Origin: Thioclava sp. SK-1
GTDB lineage: Bacteria; Pseudomonadota; Alphaproteobacteria; Rhodobacterales; Rhodobacteraceae
Length of the DNA stretch: 64,000 nt
Assembly (NCBI RefSeq): GCF_001705665.1
Contig: NZ_MDHA01000044.1
Coordinates: forward strand, 1 to 64,000
Reading direction: 5' to 3'
Part shown: piece after piece, positions 8,965 to 17,562 of the stretch
Numbering within the stretch: position 1 is the stretch's first letter
Layout of the letters: each line of letters starts with the position of its first letter
The notes under the pieces: model-generated
The model's input: only the letters and a program-made list of their open reading frames with translations
Told to the model about the DNA's origin: nothing
The model's database searches: none
Made by a program: the position numbers and the translations under genes

Positions 8965-9939
8965 TTAGCGGGTGCCGGCTTTCACGCCTGCAATCGTCGC
9001 ATCGACATTGCTGCTGTCGATCACACCAGGACCGGTGAGAATTTCGCGCGTGGGAACGGTCAGGCCAAAATTCGCATTGGCGTTCAGGATTGATACGGCA
9101 AGATAGCCCATGTGATAGCCCTGCTGGTCAATTGCGCAGGCCATATTGCCGTCTTTGATCTGTGCCAGAATGGTTTCGTCGAAATTCATCCCACAGACCA
9201 AGACCTGGCCGGATTTTCCCGATTGCTGCACACCCGAAATTGCCGAATTGGAATCGACATTACCGACGGTGAACACCGCATCAATCTGCGGGTTTTGCAG
9301 CAGATGCGCCCGAACCGCCTGTGCCACAGCCGTAGCGGACCCGAATGAAGTCGCAGGCAATGGCAAAACCCCGCCCTCTCCACCGCCATCTGTCATGCCT
9401 TGCACAAAGCCTGCACAGAAATTCTCGACATTGGCAGCACCGGGAATGGTGTTAATGCACACGCCATTGGACTTGCCGTTTTTCGTCATATAGGCACCGG
9501 CGGACTCGCCAGATCCAAATTCATTCGCCCCGACATAGTTCATCGCGCCCAAACGGTCGGCCGCTTCCAAACCACCGGCGTTGTAGATGACCAGCGGGAT
9601 GCCCGCGGCCGTCACGGCCTCGAACGCGGGATCCATCGCTTCTGGAACCCAATTTGGACCAACGATCCCATCTGCGCCCTGATCAATGGCCTGACGGATC
9701 AGCTCTGCTGCATCCACGCCAAGATTGTCATAGTTTTGCGGTCCCAGCCAAGTGACCGACCCGCCCTGCGCCTCGGCAACCATACCCGCGTCTTCGGCGC
9801 CGCGTTTCACGATAGACCAGAACGGATCATCGGGCTTGCCGCCGATCACGAAGATATCGGCTGCCATGACAGCAGTTGCGGTAAATGCGGCCACGATGGC
9901 CGTCGACGTAAACGCCGCGAAACGGCTTACATTTTTCAT
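8965..9939 (-). CDS. Sugar/cyclitol ABC transporter substrate-binding protein
   Basis: Periplasmic binding protein type I of 324 residues from the ATG at 9939, which has GGGAG 8 nt upstream. A longer reading frame to 10050 has no support and would bury the signal peptide. The N-terminus (Lys/Arg, then a hydrophobic run ending AVMAAD) is a Sec signal peptide cleaved near residue 28. The mature domain has IFVIGGKPDDPFWSIVKRG, IRQAIDQGADGIVGPNW, GIPLVIYNAGG, YVGANEFGSGE and AVFTVGNVDSNSAI, typical of ribose/inositol-binding proteins. First gene of the operon, divergent from the LacI gene. Specificity for inositol is inferred from the operon, not read from the protein. Confidence 0.85.
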   Translation of the reverse strand: MKNVSRFAAFTSTAIVAAFTATAVMAADIFVIGGKPDDPFWSIVKRGAEDAGMVAEAQGGSVTWLGPQNYDNLGVDAAELIRQAIDQGADGIVGPNWVPEAMDPAFEAVTAAGIPLVIYNAGGLEAADRLGAMNYVGANEFGSGESAGAYMTKNGKSNGVCINTIPGAANVENFCAGFVQGMTDGGGEGGVLPLPATSFGSATAVAQAVRAHLLQNPQIDAVFTVGNVDSNSAISGVQQSGKSGQVLVCGMNFDETILAQIKDGNMACAIDQQGYHMGYLAVSILNANANFGLTVPTREILTGPGVIDSSNVDATIAGVKAGTR

Positions 9940-10091
9940 ATTTGATGCTCCCTGGCCTGTCTCCCGTGCAGGCCCCTTGTGAGGAAAGGGGTAAGCGAGC
10001 TTGCTAGATAATGAAATACATCTTGCGATTTTCTGCGTTATTTGTATCATTTTATATCATTCATTATGAGATTAACCTAGGCAGGAGACCT
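9940..10091 (+). promoter_or_regulatory. Divergent promoter region, SBP operon / LacI regulator
   Basis: 152-nt non-coding spacer, AT-rich toward the regulator. It contains two TATCATT repeats at 10045-10051 and 10055-10061, one helical turn apart, and an AATGAAATACA element at 10010-10020 resembling their reverse complement. These are plausible LacI-family binding elements, although no perfect palindrome is present. AGGAGA at 10083-10088 is the Shine-Dalgarno of the regulator. Confidence 0.45.
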
Positions 10092-11129
10092 ATGATGAAA
10101 CGCCCGACAATCACCGATCTTGCGCGCGAATCCGGGGTTTCCACTTCCACCGTGAACCGGATCTTATCGGGGGCAGGAACGGTAAAAGGCACCACCGCCC
10201 AACGCGTCCACGCAGCCGCAGAACGGATCGGATTTTATGGTCTGGGTGCGATCGAAGATCAGATCCGAAAATCGGCCCCCCATTACAGGTTTGGTTTTTT
10301 GCTGCAGCAATCAACGCGTGAACTGTATCAAATGTTTGCCCGCGAAATTCGACAAGCCTGCCGTTTGCGGCCTTTGGATGTTGTCGATCCGCTTGTGGAT
10401 TTTGTAGATCTTCTTACGCCCGAGAATTTCTCCAACAGGCTGTATTCTTTGGGACAGCACTGCGATGCTGTTGCGATCATCGCCCCCGATCATCCGCAAA
10501 TCAGCCAAACGATCCGCGCCCTGAATGAGATTGGCAAACCCGTCATCACCTATATCACGGATCAGTCGGCGCCAGAACGTGCCGCCTTTGTGGGCACAGA
10601 CAATTGGCGCGTGGGACGAACCGCTGCATGGTTCATTCATAACATGTCACCCGTGCCGGGAAAGCTTGTCATATTTCAGGGCAACCCGCGGTATCAATGT
10701 CAGGATGTGGCGGATGCCAGCTTTCGATCCTATTTCCGCGAGATTGCTCCGGAATTTATGATTGAAGAAAGCCAGACCACCCATGAAGAGCCGCTGCAAG
10801 CGTATGAAATCACGCGTGATCTTTTGAAATCCTCTGAGGATCTTGTTGGGATTTTTATCGTGGGCGGCGGTATCTCTGGCGTCTTGCGGGCGATACGTGA
10901 AATCCCGCAAACCCGGCAAAGTCAAATCCGGCTGGTATGTCGCGACATCGGCCCTGAAACCCGCAAGGGCCTGTCAGAGGGGCTGATCACCGCCGCACTA
11001 TGCCACCCGCTAAAGGCAACACCAGAAGCCTTGGTTCAGACGATGATTGACGCCGTTGAACAAAAGGGGCGCGCCACCACTGTGCAATGCACTGTGCCCT
11101 TTGACATTGTCACACCCGAGAGCATTTAG
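10092..11129 (+). CDS. LacI-family transcriptional regulator
   Basis: About 345 residues. The N-terminal LacI helix-turn-helix ITDLARESGVSTSTVNRIL and hinge helix TAQRVHAAAERIGFY are complete. They are followed by a periplasmic-binding-protein-like effector domain (CDAVAIIAPDHPQ, AFVGTDNWRVGRTAAW, IVGGGISGVLRAI). Tandem ATGs stand at 10092 and 10095 after AGGAGA. The second has the better spacing, and the open frame further upstream lacks a ribosome-binding site. Divergent from the ABC/inositol operon, it is probably its local repressor, responding to a sugar or cyclitol intermediate. Confidence 0.88.
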   Translation: MMKRPTITDLARESGVSTSTVNRILSGAGTVKGTTAQRVHAAAERIGFYGLGAIEDQIRKSAPHYRFGFLLQQSTRELYQMFAREIRQACRLRPLDVVDPLVDFVDLLTPENFSNRLYSLGQHCDAVAIIAPDHPQISQTIRALNEIGKPVITYITDQSAPERAAFVGTDNWRVGRTAAWFIHNMSPVPGKLVIFQGNPRYQCQDVADASFRSYFREIAPEFMIEESQTTHEEPLQAYEITRDLLKSSEDLVGIFIVGGGISGVLRAIREIPQTRQSQIRLVCRDIGPETRKGLSEGLITAALCHPLKATPEALVQTMIDAVEQKGRATTVQCTVPFDIVTPESI

Positions 11130-11190
11130 CAGCGCATCAATCTGATACGCCGCGCTATTGGCCATCCCTGCTTGGGTCGTCTTAGGCTGG

Positions 11191-11206
11191 CCGGGGACTG
11201 GCCCGG
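11191..11206 (+). terminator. Weak hairpin in the convergent LacI / ABC-ATPase spacer
   Basis: CCGGG (11191-11195) and CCCGG (11202-11206) with a 6-nt loop, followed by TTT. It lies within the 129-nt spacer 11130-11258 where two genes converge. The stem is short, so this is only a candidate terminator. Nothing else recognisable occurs in the spacer. Confidence 0.25.
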
Positions 11207-11258
11207 TTTGGGTCACCGTTCACCGCGCCAGCCCTGCTGCACCATCACCGCGCAGCGG

Positions 11259-12308
11259 TCACAGGCGTCGGCCCGTATCCGTATTGAAATAATGCAGCGA
11301 TTGCGATGGAAAACGGATGAACAGGTTTTGCCCCTCGTGCAGTTTGCGCGCCGCAGGAATAGCCGCCATCAGCCCCTGCACGCCGCAGGTCAGTGCCACC
11401 AACCTGGTTTCACCGTGGAATTCATCACGCTCCACCACCGCCGGGATCGCATCATGCGCCGGCGCATCCAGAACCTCAACAGCGCCGGGGCGGATGCCCA
11501 ATGTCACATGTCCCGTCACCCCTTCGGGCGCGGGCAGATCCAGCGTGCCATCACGCAGTCGCCCCTCTTGAACGGTGAAAGTGATAAAATTCATATTGGG
11601 TGTGCCAATGAACCCGGCGGCAAACAGCGTGGCCGGGCGGGAATAGATTTCCTCCGGTGTGCCCATCTGCTCAATCCGGCCTTGATACATCAACACGATC
11701 CGATCCGCCAGCGTCATCGCCTCCAGCTGATCATGGGTGACATAAATCGAAGTGCTTTTCAGTGTCTTATGCAAACGCGCAATTTCCACCCGTAAATGGC
11801 CGCGCAGCTTGGCATCAAGGTTCGATAATGGCTCATCGAATAAGAACACTTCGGGTGTTTTGATCATCGCCCGCGCGATGGCCACCCGCTGCTGCTGACC
11901 GCCCGACAATTCCGTCGGTTTGCGATCCAGATAAACATCCAAGCCCAGGCTTTCCACCACCGGGGCCAGACGTTTGGCGATCCGCTCTTTGCTGTCACCG
12001 GCGCGTTCCAGCGCAAAGGTGATATTCTGTCGCACGCTCATGTGCGGATAAAGCGCATAGTTTTGGAAAACCATCGCGATCCCGCGCTCTCCGGGATCAT
12101 TGTCATTCACCCGCGTGCCACCGATCAGCAAATCGCCCCCGGTGATATCTTCCAGCCCGGCAATCATCCGTAGAAGGGTCGATTTTCCGCAGCCCGACGG
12201 GCCAAGAAATACAACGAATTCATGATCCGCTATCGACAGGTTGAAATCGCGAATAACCTCATGCGAGCCATAGCATTTGCGAAGACCTGAACATTCTACC
12301 GTTGCCAT
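11259..12308 (-). CDS. Polyol/sugar ABC transporter ATP-binding protein (MalK/UgpC family)
   Basis: 349-residue ATPase of the CUT1 type. It has a Walker A GPSGCGKST, Q-loop VFQNYALYPHMSV, signature LSGGQQQRVAIARA, Walker B VFLFDEPLSNLDAKLR, H-loop YVTHDQLEAMTLADRI and a C-terminal TOBE/OB region (GHVTLGIRPGAVEV) typical of MalK, UgpC and SmoK. The start is the ATG at 12308, sharing one base with the TGA of the dehydrogenase gene (GTG at 12311 is the alternative). The cluster order is SBP, permease, permease, dehydrogenase, ATPase. The ATPase may also serve other CUT1 importers. Confidence 0.87.
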   Translation of the reverse strand: MATVECSGLRKCYGSHEVIRDFNLSIADHEFVVFLGPSGCGKSTLLRMIAGLEDITGGDLLIGGTRVNDNDPGERGIAMVFQNYALYPHMSVRQNITFALERAGDSKERIAKRLAPVVESLGLDVYLDRKPTELSGGQQQRVAIARAMIKTPEVFLFDEPLSNLDAKLRGHLRVEIARLHKTLKSTSIYVTHDQLEAMTLADRIVLMYQGRIEQMGTPEEIYSRPATLFAAGFIGTPNMNFITFTVQEGRLRDGTLDLPAPEGVTGHVTLGIRPGAVEVLDAPAHDAIPAVVERDEFHGETRLVALTCGVQGLMAAIPAARKLHEGQNLFIRFPSQSLHYFNTDTGRRL

Positions 12309-13360
12309 CACTCGGCCTCACTTTCCATATCCACCCGGATTTGCAGTTTCACATCCGTAGGGTGGGCTTGGGCTGCACGTTCAAACGCCGCGATGGACTT
12401 ATCAAAGGGAAACGTGCCTGACAGCAGCGGCGTCAGATTCACCTTGCCCGCCGCAATCAAATCCAATGCCCGGTCAAACACATTGGCATAGCGAAACACC
12501 GTTTCCATCCGGCATTCGCGTGCCGTAGCCGCCGAAATGTCGATTTCGACCGGCGTGGGTGGCAGCCCGACAAAAACCACAGTGCCGCCCGGGCGCACAA
12601 TATGAAACAGATCGCGCATTGCTGCCTGCGCCCCAGTGCATTCAAACACCACATCTGCGCCCCAGCCCCCGGTCAAGGTTGCAACCGGTTCTTGCAAGCT
12701 GGTGTCGCGGATATTGACACCCGTAATGCCGGGATAGGATTCCGCGATCCGCAGCTTATCGGCGGACAGATCTGAAATAAGCACCCGTGAACATCCGCCC
12801 GCAAGCGCCGCAAGCGCTGTCATTATACCAATGGTGCCTGCGCCGATGACCACCGCCGTATCGCCGGGTGCGATCCCTGCGCGTTTGGCCGCCTGCATGC
12901 CCACGGCAAAGGGTTCAACCATCGCACCTTGTGCGAATGACACGGTGTCGGGCAGACGGAAGGTAAATGCTGCTGGATGAACGGTTTCCGGGCATAGAAC
13001 CCCGTGGATCGGCGGCGTAGCCCAAAACGTCACCGCCGGATCCACATTATACAGCCCCAACCGCGAGGCCCGCGAATTGGGATCGGGCACGCCCGGTTCC
13101 ATACAGACCCGATCCCCGACCTTCAGCCCTGTCACATCTGAACCGATTTCAGTAATCGTGCCAGAGGCTTCGTGGCCAAGCACCATCGGCGCATCCACTG
13201 TAAAATCACCAATCCGCCCATGCGTGTAATAATGCACGTCAGAGCCGCAAATCCCCACCGTGTGCAAGCGAATGCGCACATCCCCGGGGCCAAGCGTGGA
13301 CGGCAAATCGATATCGCGCAGGGACAGCTCGCCCTTACGCTCCAGAACAAGTGCTTTCAT
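12308..13360 (-). CDS. Zinc-type polyol dehydrogenase (sorbitol/xylitol dehydrogenase family)
   Basis: 350-residue medium-chain dehydrogenase/reductase. Catalytic zinc ligands are Cys in [10 protein letters not shown] (about 39) and His-Glu in LGHEASG (about 64-65). The Rossmann motif is [16 protein letters not shown]. The lobe that usually carries four structural-zinc cysteines (after [19 protein letters not shown]) has lost all of them, as in mammalian sorbitol dehydrogenases. [11 protein letters not shown] and WATPPIHG are typical of xylitol/sorbitol dehydrogenases. It is expected to oxidise an imported polyol to the ketose with NAD+. Encoded between the transporter permease and ATPase, so import and first oxidation are co-expressed. 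Xylitol, sorbitol or ribitol cannot be distinguished here. Confidence 0.85.
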   Translation of the reverse strand: MKALVLERKGELSLRDIDLPSTLGPGDVRIRLHTVGICGSDVHYYTHGRIGDFTVDAPMVLGHEASGTITEIGSDVTGLKVGDRVCMEPGVPDPNSRASRLGLYNVDPAVTFWATPPIHGVLCPETVHPAAFTFRLPDTVSFAQGAMVEPFAVGMQAAKRAGIAPGDTAVVIGAGTIGIMTALAALAGGCSRVLISDLSADKLRIAESYPGITGVNIRDTSLQEPVATLTGGWGADVVFECTGAQAAMRDLFHIVRPGGTVVFVGLPPTPVEIDISAATARECRMETVFRYANVFDRALDLIAAGKVNLTPLLSGTFPFDKSIAAFERAAQAHPTDVKLQIRVDMESEAE

Positions 13361-13364
13361 TAGG

Positions 13365-14183
13365 TCATTCCTGAGATGTTTTTGCGGAGAAGGCAGAGTT
13401 CAACCCTGCCCCAACAAGGGCCAAAAGGATCAACGGGGGCAGCGACAATAGCACCACGGCAGCATTCAAGATGCCCCAAGGCACGCTCATCCCCAGTTGG
13501 GACATTTCAGAGGCGATAATCGGCAGCGTTTTGGCTCGTGATGTGGTCAACATCATCGCCAGCAAAAACTCGTTCCACACCAAAATAAACGAAAACGCGA
13601 TGGCTGATAACACCTGCAATTTGGCAACCGGCAAGGCGATGCGAAAGAAGGTGGCATAGGGACCCAAGCGGTCCACCCGCGCCGCTTCCTCAATTGCAAG
13701 GGGCACACGTTCAAACGCCGGGATCGACAGCCAAATGGTGATCGACACCGTGATCGTCATATAGGTGATAATCAGGGCCACACGCGAGTCATACAGCCCC
13801 AGCCCCAGCCAGATCACCATCATCGGGATGGCCACCGCAACGGGGGGCAAAAACCGCAATGACAGGGCAAAAAACTGCGCCTCTTGTGTGATGCGGTTTT
13901 TCACCCGCGCAATCACATAGGCCGCGGGCACACCCAATACCGCGCCCAGCACCACCGCCCAGCCACAGATCACCAGTGAATTGACCAGCGCCCGCGCAAC
14001 AGACCGCCGATTGAGCACATACTCCATATTGTCCCACACCGGGGTAAAGATCAGTTTGGGCGTGCTGACCAACAGATCGGCATTGGTTTTGAACGCGTTC
14101 AACAGGGTCCATACCAGCGGCAGCACCACCAGCAGCGCCGCAATCACCAGAACCAGCCGCAACACGAATGTAACAGGTTTCAT
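13365..14183 (-). CDS. Sugar ABC transporter permease (MalG type)
   Basis: 272-residue CUT1 permease with six predicted membrane segments. The cytoplasmic EAA loop reads [24 protein letters not shown] near residues 175-198. The N-terminus [20 protein letters not shown] is the first membrane helix. It overlaps the other permease gene by 4 nt (ATGA at 14180-14183), so translation is coupled. It forms the membrane channel with the 287-residue partner. Confidence 0.88.
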   Translation of the reverse strand: MKPVTFVLRLVLVIAALLVVLPLVWTLLNAFKTNADLLVSTPKLIFTPVWDNMEYVLNRRSVARALVNSLVICGWAVVLGAVLGVPAAYVIARVKNRITQEAQFFALSLRFLPPVAVAIPMMVIWLGLGLYDSRVALIITYMTITVSITIWLSIPAFERVPLAIEEAARVDRLGPYATFFRIALPVAKLQVLSAIAFSFILVWNEFLLAMMLTTSRAKTLPIIASEMSQLGMSVPWGILNAAVVLLSLPPLILLALVGAGLNSAFSAKTSQE

Positions 14184-15043
14184 TGGTTCAGCCTTTTCCA
14201 GATTACGGTGAACATCACGACAGTCAGCACCAGCATCACCACCGCCATTCCAGAGGCATAGGAGATATTCCCGGCCTCGATAAACCCCTGAGAATAGGCA
14301 TACATATCCAGGGTCTCGGTGGCCACGCCGGGGCCGCCACGGGTCATCACATAGACCAGATCGAAAGAGCGAAGCGATTCAATCGCCTTGACCAACAGCA
14401 GCGAAATCAGCGGCAGCTTTAGCATCGGCAACGTGATATAGGCATGAATTTCCCACCGTTTGGCGCGATCAATTCGCGCCGCCTCAAGCGGTTGCGGCGG
14501 TAAGGCCTCCAGCAATTTCAAGATGATCACCGCAAAGAACAGTCCCCATTGCCAGACATCCACAAACGCCACCGCAAACATCGCCCCCGCTGGCGAAGAC
14601 AAGATGTCAGGCGTGTCGCCGGTGATTGCCCGCGCGGGCCATGTCACCGCGCCATAAAGTGGATGAAACGAGAATTTCCACACAAAAGCAGCACAGACGC
14701 GCGGCAGCAGCACCGGGATAATAAACAAGATGCTTAGCACTTTGCGCCAGCGCGGCGATGCGGCTTCAAACATCGCGATGGCCAATCCCATGCTGACAAT
14801 CATGGTCGCAGATACCGTCAGAACTTCCCATTTCAACGACACCCAAAGCGCGTTCAAAAACCGGTCATCGCTGAACATCGCAAGGTAATTGGCGAACCAG
14901 ATGTAATCCGCATCCGGCGCGCTAAGGGTTCTGTTTTGCAACGAGATATTGAACGCATAAAGCGTGGGAACGGCCGCAAGGATGATCAAGACCATCAGCG
15001 CGGGCCCCAGAAATACAACGGGAAGGCTTCGCCCGAGTCTCAT
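14180..15043 (-). CDS. Sugar ABC transporter permease (MalF type)
   Basis: 287-residue CUT1 permease with six membrane helices and the EAA-loop equivalent LEAARIDRAKRWEIHAYITLPMLK in the C-terminal half. It begins MRLGRSLPVVFLGPALMVLIIL. It follows the solute-binding protein gene after a 74-nt spacer containing a hairpin and precedes the MalG-type gene. Short for MalF, as is normal for the polyol and oligosaccharide CUT1 subgroup. Confidence 0.88.
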   Translation of the reverse strand: MRLGRSLPVVFLGPALMVLIILAAVPTLYAFNISLQNRTLSAPDADYIWFANYLAMFSDDRFLNALWVSLKWEVLTVSATMIVSMGLAIAMFEAASPRWRKVLSILFIIPVLLPRVCAAFVWKFSFHPLYGAVTWPARAITGDTPDILSSPAGAMFAVAFVDVWQWGLFFAVIILKLLEALPPQPLEAARIDRAKRWEIHAYITLPMLKLPLISLLLVKAIESLRSFDLVYVMTRGGPGVATETLDMYAYSQGFIEAGNISYASGMAVVMLVLTVVMFTVIWKRLNQ

Positions 15044-15071
15044 AATCGTCTCCGTGAAGATATGCAGGGTA

Positions 15072-15095
15072 AGGGGGCGCGCTGGCGCACCCCCT
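15072..15095 (-). terminator. Hairpin downstream of the polyol SBP gene
   Basis: Arms 15072-15081 (AGGGGGCGCG) and 15086-15095 (CGCACCCCCT), 4-nt loop. The one mismatch on the plus strand is a G-U pair in the minus-strand RNA, so the 10-bp stem is continuous there. It lies 22 nt after the SBP stop and before the MalF-type permease. Confidence 0.55.
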
Positions 15096-15117
15096 CCCCA
15101 AGCGAGATGAGGATAAA

Positions 15118-16365
15118 TCAGAAGCTGTTGGCGAGCTGCTCCAACTCATCAAGCGCGCCTTTGATATCGCTGCGCGACCCGGTGATCATCTCTTCCAGTT
15201 TGATGCCCCATGCATTGCCCAATTCCTGCCAATCAGGATCTTGCCAAAACAATACCTTGGTGCTGGCCCCGGTGTCGGCCATCGCCAGTGACAGGTTTTC
15301 GCCAAATGTCGCGACATATTCAGGACTTTCATATGTGCTTTTGCGCGTCAGCTCACCGGGTTGACCTGCGGCCAGACGGCGGGCTTCCTGCTCTTTCGAT
15401 GTGGCCCAGGCGACGAACAGACCCGCACAGGCCTTTTCTTCCTCGGTCGGGTTGGCGCGGCTAGCAATGGCAAAACCATGCGCATAGCCCGATCCAGGCA
15501 GCGGCGTAGGCGGCGGGCTGAAGGCCACCGTATCAACCACCTGACTTTGCGTTGGGTCTTTGGACATTGCCCCCAAAGGCGCGGATTCGATGATCAACGC
15601 CACTTTGCCTGACCGGAACGCCCCGGTGGATTCATCAAATGACCCGGTCTGCGTGCCCGGTGCGGAATATTGGAACAGGTCCAGATATTCCTTTGTCGCC
15701 TGAACCGCCGCGTCAGAGTTGAACGCGAAATCACCGTTTTCATCGACCCATTCGCCACCATGCGCCGCAAACAGCGGCAACCAGCGCCAGACATTTGCGC
15801 CCGATCCACGCTGACCACGCAGCGCCACGCCATATACCCCGTTGTCAGGATCGTGCAGCGCCTTCACTGCGGTCTTGAACTCCTCCCAAGTTTTGGGCGG
15901 GGCAATACCTGCTGCATCCAACAGATCCGTGCGATACACCATCAAATCGCCACCGCCCTGAATTGGGGCGAACCATTGTTTTCCGTCATAAGAGGCAACG
16001 CTGCGCATGCCAGCGTCGAAATCGTCATAATCATAATCTTGCGGGTAATAATCGCCCAAAGGCACGATCCAGTCCGACGATGCAAACAGCGGCAGATTGG
16101 CCTCATCGACATAATAGACATCGAAACTGCCGACGGTCGACGCATCTGCCTGCGATTTGGCGCGGCGGTCATTTTCGTTCAGATATTCAATCTGAAAGCC
16201 CGCGCCGGACAGCTCTTCGAATTCATCCACATAATCTTCCAGTAATGTCAGACCATCGCGAGGCTGCGCCAGCACCCAAAGATCATCATTACAGATCGGT
16301 GCCGCGGCTGCGGATGTGGCAAAAACGGCCGCCAGACATGTGGCGGGGATCAAAGTAGGTTTCAC
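15118..16365 (-). CDS. Sugar/polyol ABC transporter substrate-binding protein (CUT1)
   Basis: 415-residue extracellular binding protein, family 1. The Sec signal peptide ends ATSAAAAP. The mature protein has FDVYYVDEANLPLFA, DYYPQDYDYDDFDAGM, WFAPIQGGGDLMVYRTDLLDAAGI, the typical PPKTWEEFKTAVKAL, and SGKVALIIESAPLG. It is the first gene of the polyol operon and is divergent from the AraC regulator. It delivers the ligand to the MalF/MalG-type permeases. The ligand is inferred to be a polyol from the dehydrogenase in the operon. Confidence 0.88.
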   Translation of the reverse strand: MKPTLIPATCLAAVFATSAAAAPICNDDLWVLAQPRDGLTLLEDYVDEFEELSGAGFQIEYLNENDRRAKSQADASTVGSFDVYYVDEANLPLFASSDWIVPLGDYYPQDYDYDDFDAGMRSVASYDGKQWFAPIQGGGDLMVYRTDLLDAAGIAPPKTWEEFKTAVKALHDPDNGVYGVALRGQRGSGANVWRWLPLFAAHGGEWVDENGDFAFNSDAAVQATKEYLDLFQYSAPGTQTGSFDESTGAFRSGKVALIIESAPLGAMSKDPTQSQVVDTVAFSPPPTPLPGSGYAHGFAIASRANPTEEEKACAGLFVAWATSKEQEARRLAAGQPGELTRKSTYESPEYVATFGENLSLAMADTGASTKVLFWQDPDWQELGNAWGIKLEEMITGSRSDIKGALDELEQLANSF

Positions 16366-16507
16366 GGTATTCTCCTCCCAAAGAACCAGGTCTCACCTGA
16401 ATGTGAGGCCATAGACTGGCGAAGATTCGGTGCAGTTAATAGTTTCCTACTTGCTAAAAACTGATACTATTTTGGCAAAACATGGCCATCAAAGGGGGTA
16501 TGATCGA
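16366..16507 (+). promoter_or_regulatory. Divergent promoter region, polyol operon / AraC regulator
   Basis: 142-nt spacer with an imperfect inverted repeat TTGCTAAAA (16451-16459), 10-nt centre, TTTTGGCAA (16470-16478), one mismatch in nine. It is nested in a wider AATAGT/ACTATT pair. Position and AT-richness suit an operator or promoter for the divergent genes, although AraC proteins more often bind direct repeats. Confidence 0.4.
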
Positions 16508-17476
16508 ATGAAATCATCGGATGATCGGTCGGAGAATGATCCCGGGTCGGCCCCATCGGACCCTGCGGCCGCGCTTTTGACCCGGCCGCCGCGCCCGACT
16601 GAAGCCACCCGCGAAAGCATCAACATCCCCGAACGTCGGTCCTATCTGATCCGACAAGATGATTATCCGCACCCGCTGTGCACATGGAATTACCACCCGG
16701 AATGGGAGATCCACTTCATCCCCCATGCGCGCGGATATACCTATGTCGGGGATCATATCGGCAGTTTTGAACCTGGCCATATTGCGCTTTGCGGCAGCAA
16801 CTTACCGCACAATTGGGTCTCTCCGGGATTGGTCCAGCCCGGGCGTGATTACGTTTTGCAATTTGACGCGCCAAATTTAATGCAAAATGGGCATGGCGTG
16901 GCGGAATTGCGGTGCCTTGCCAAACTTGCGCCTTTGGCCGAACGCGGCATTGCGTTGACAGGACAGGCCGAGGCCCGCGCCGGCGCGTTGATGATCCAGT
17001 TGCTGACCAGCCCTCCGGCCATCGGTCTGGGGTTATTCGCGGAAATTTTGGACATATTTGCCCAGACCGATGAACGTCGCCTGTTGGCCAGCCCTGGTTT
17101 CGCCAGCGGCTATGCCCATCTTGCCCGTGGCCGCCATGCCAAGATTGACCGCGCGATCCAGCATATTCAGGCCAACCCCTCTGTATCGATGCAAGAGGCC
17201 GCGGATCTGGCGGGCGCAAACCCATCCACATTTTCGCGCAGCTTCAAGGCGCTGACCGGCACGACATTTTCAAGCTACCAACGCGCCATCCGCATCTCAC
17301 GGGCGTGCACGATGCTTGCAGAGACACGCGATGCTGTAACCGATATCTGTTTTGAGTCGGGCTATACCAACCTGTCCAATTTCAACCGCGCCTTTTTGCA
17401 AGAAACCGGGATGACCCCGCGCGAATACCGCAAAGTGTCGAATATTCGCACCACGTCCCAGCTGCGTACTGACTGA
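16508..17476 (+). CDS. AraC-family transcriptional regulator
   Basis: About 322 residues from the ATG at 16508, which follows a GGGGG run by 9-10 nt (the frame is open further upstream but without a ribosome-binding site). An N-terminal cupin-like sensor (WNYHPEWEIHFIPHARGYTYVGDHIG, FEPGHIALCGSNLPHNW) precedes the two-HTH AraC domain (SMQEAADLAGANPSTFSRSF and VTDICFESGYTNLSNFNRAF, ending TPREYRK). Probably activates the divergent polyol importer/dehydrogenase operon on sensing its substrate. Confidence 0.87.
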   Translation: MKSSDDRSENDPGSAPSDPAAALLTRPPRPTEATRESINIPERRSYLIRQDDYPHPLCTWNYHPEWEIHFIPHARGYTYVGDHIGSFEPGHIALCGSNLPHNWVSPGLVQPGRDYVLQFDAPNLMQNGHGVAELRCLAKLAPLAERGIALTGQAEARAGALMIQLLTSPPAIGLGLFAEILDIFAQTDERRLLASPGFASGYAHLARGRHAKIDRAIQHIQANPSVSMQEAADLAGANPSTFSRSFKALTGTTFSSYQRAIRISRACTMLAETRDAVTDICFESGYTNLSNFNRAFLQETGMTPREYRKVSNIRTTSQLRTD

Positions 17477-17562
17477 GGCTGTGTCAACAATCACCGCTGG
17501 ACGCGTCGCGCCTGCCGATATACCATCCCTGCTTACCCCCATAAAATGAAAGAAGGCCGTAT

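Noticed and set aside
11130-11258. Possible strong bidirectional terminator between LacI and ABC-ATPase genes
   Set aside because: Only a 5-bp stem is present; retained as a weak candidate rather than a finding.
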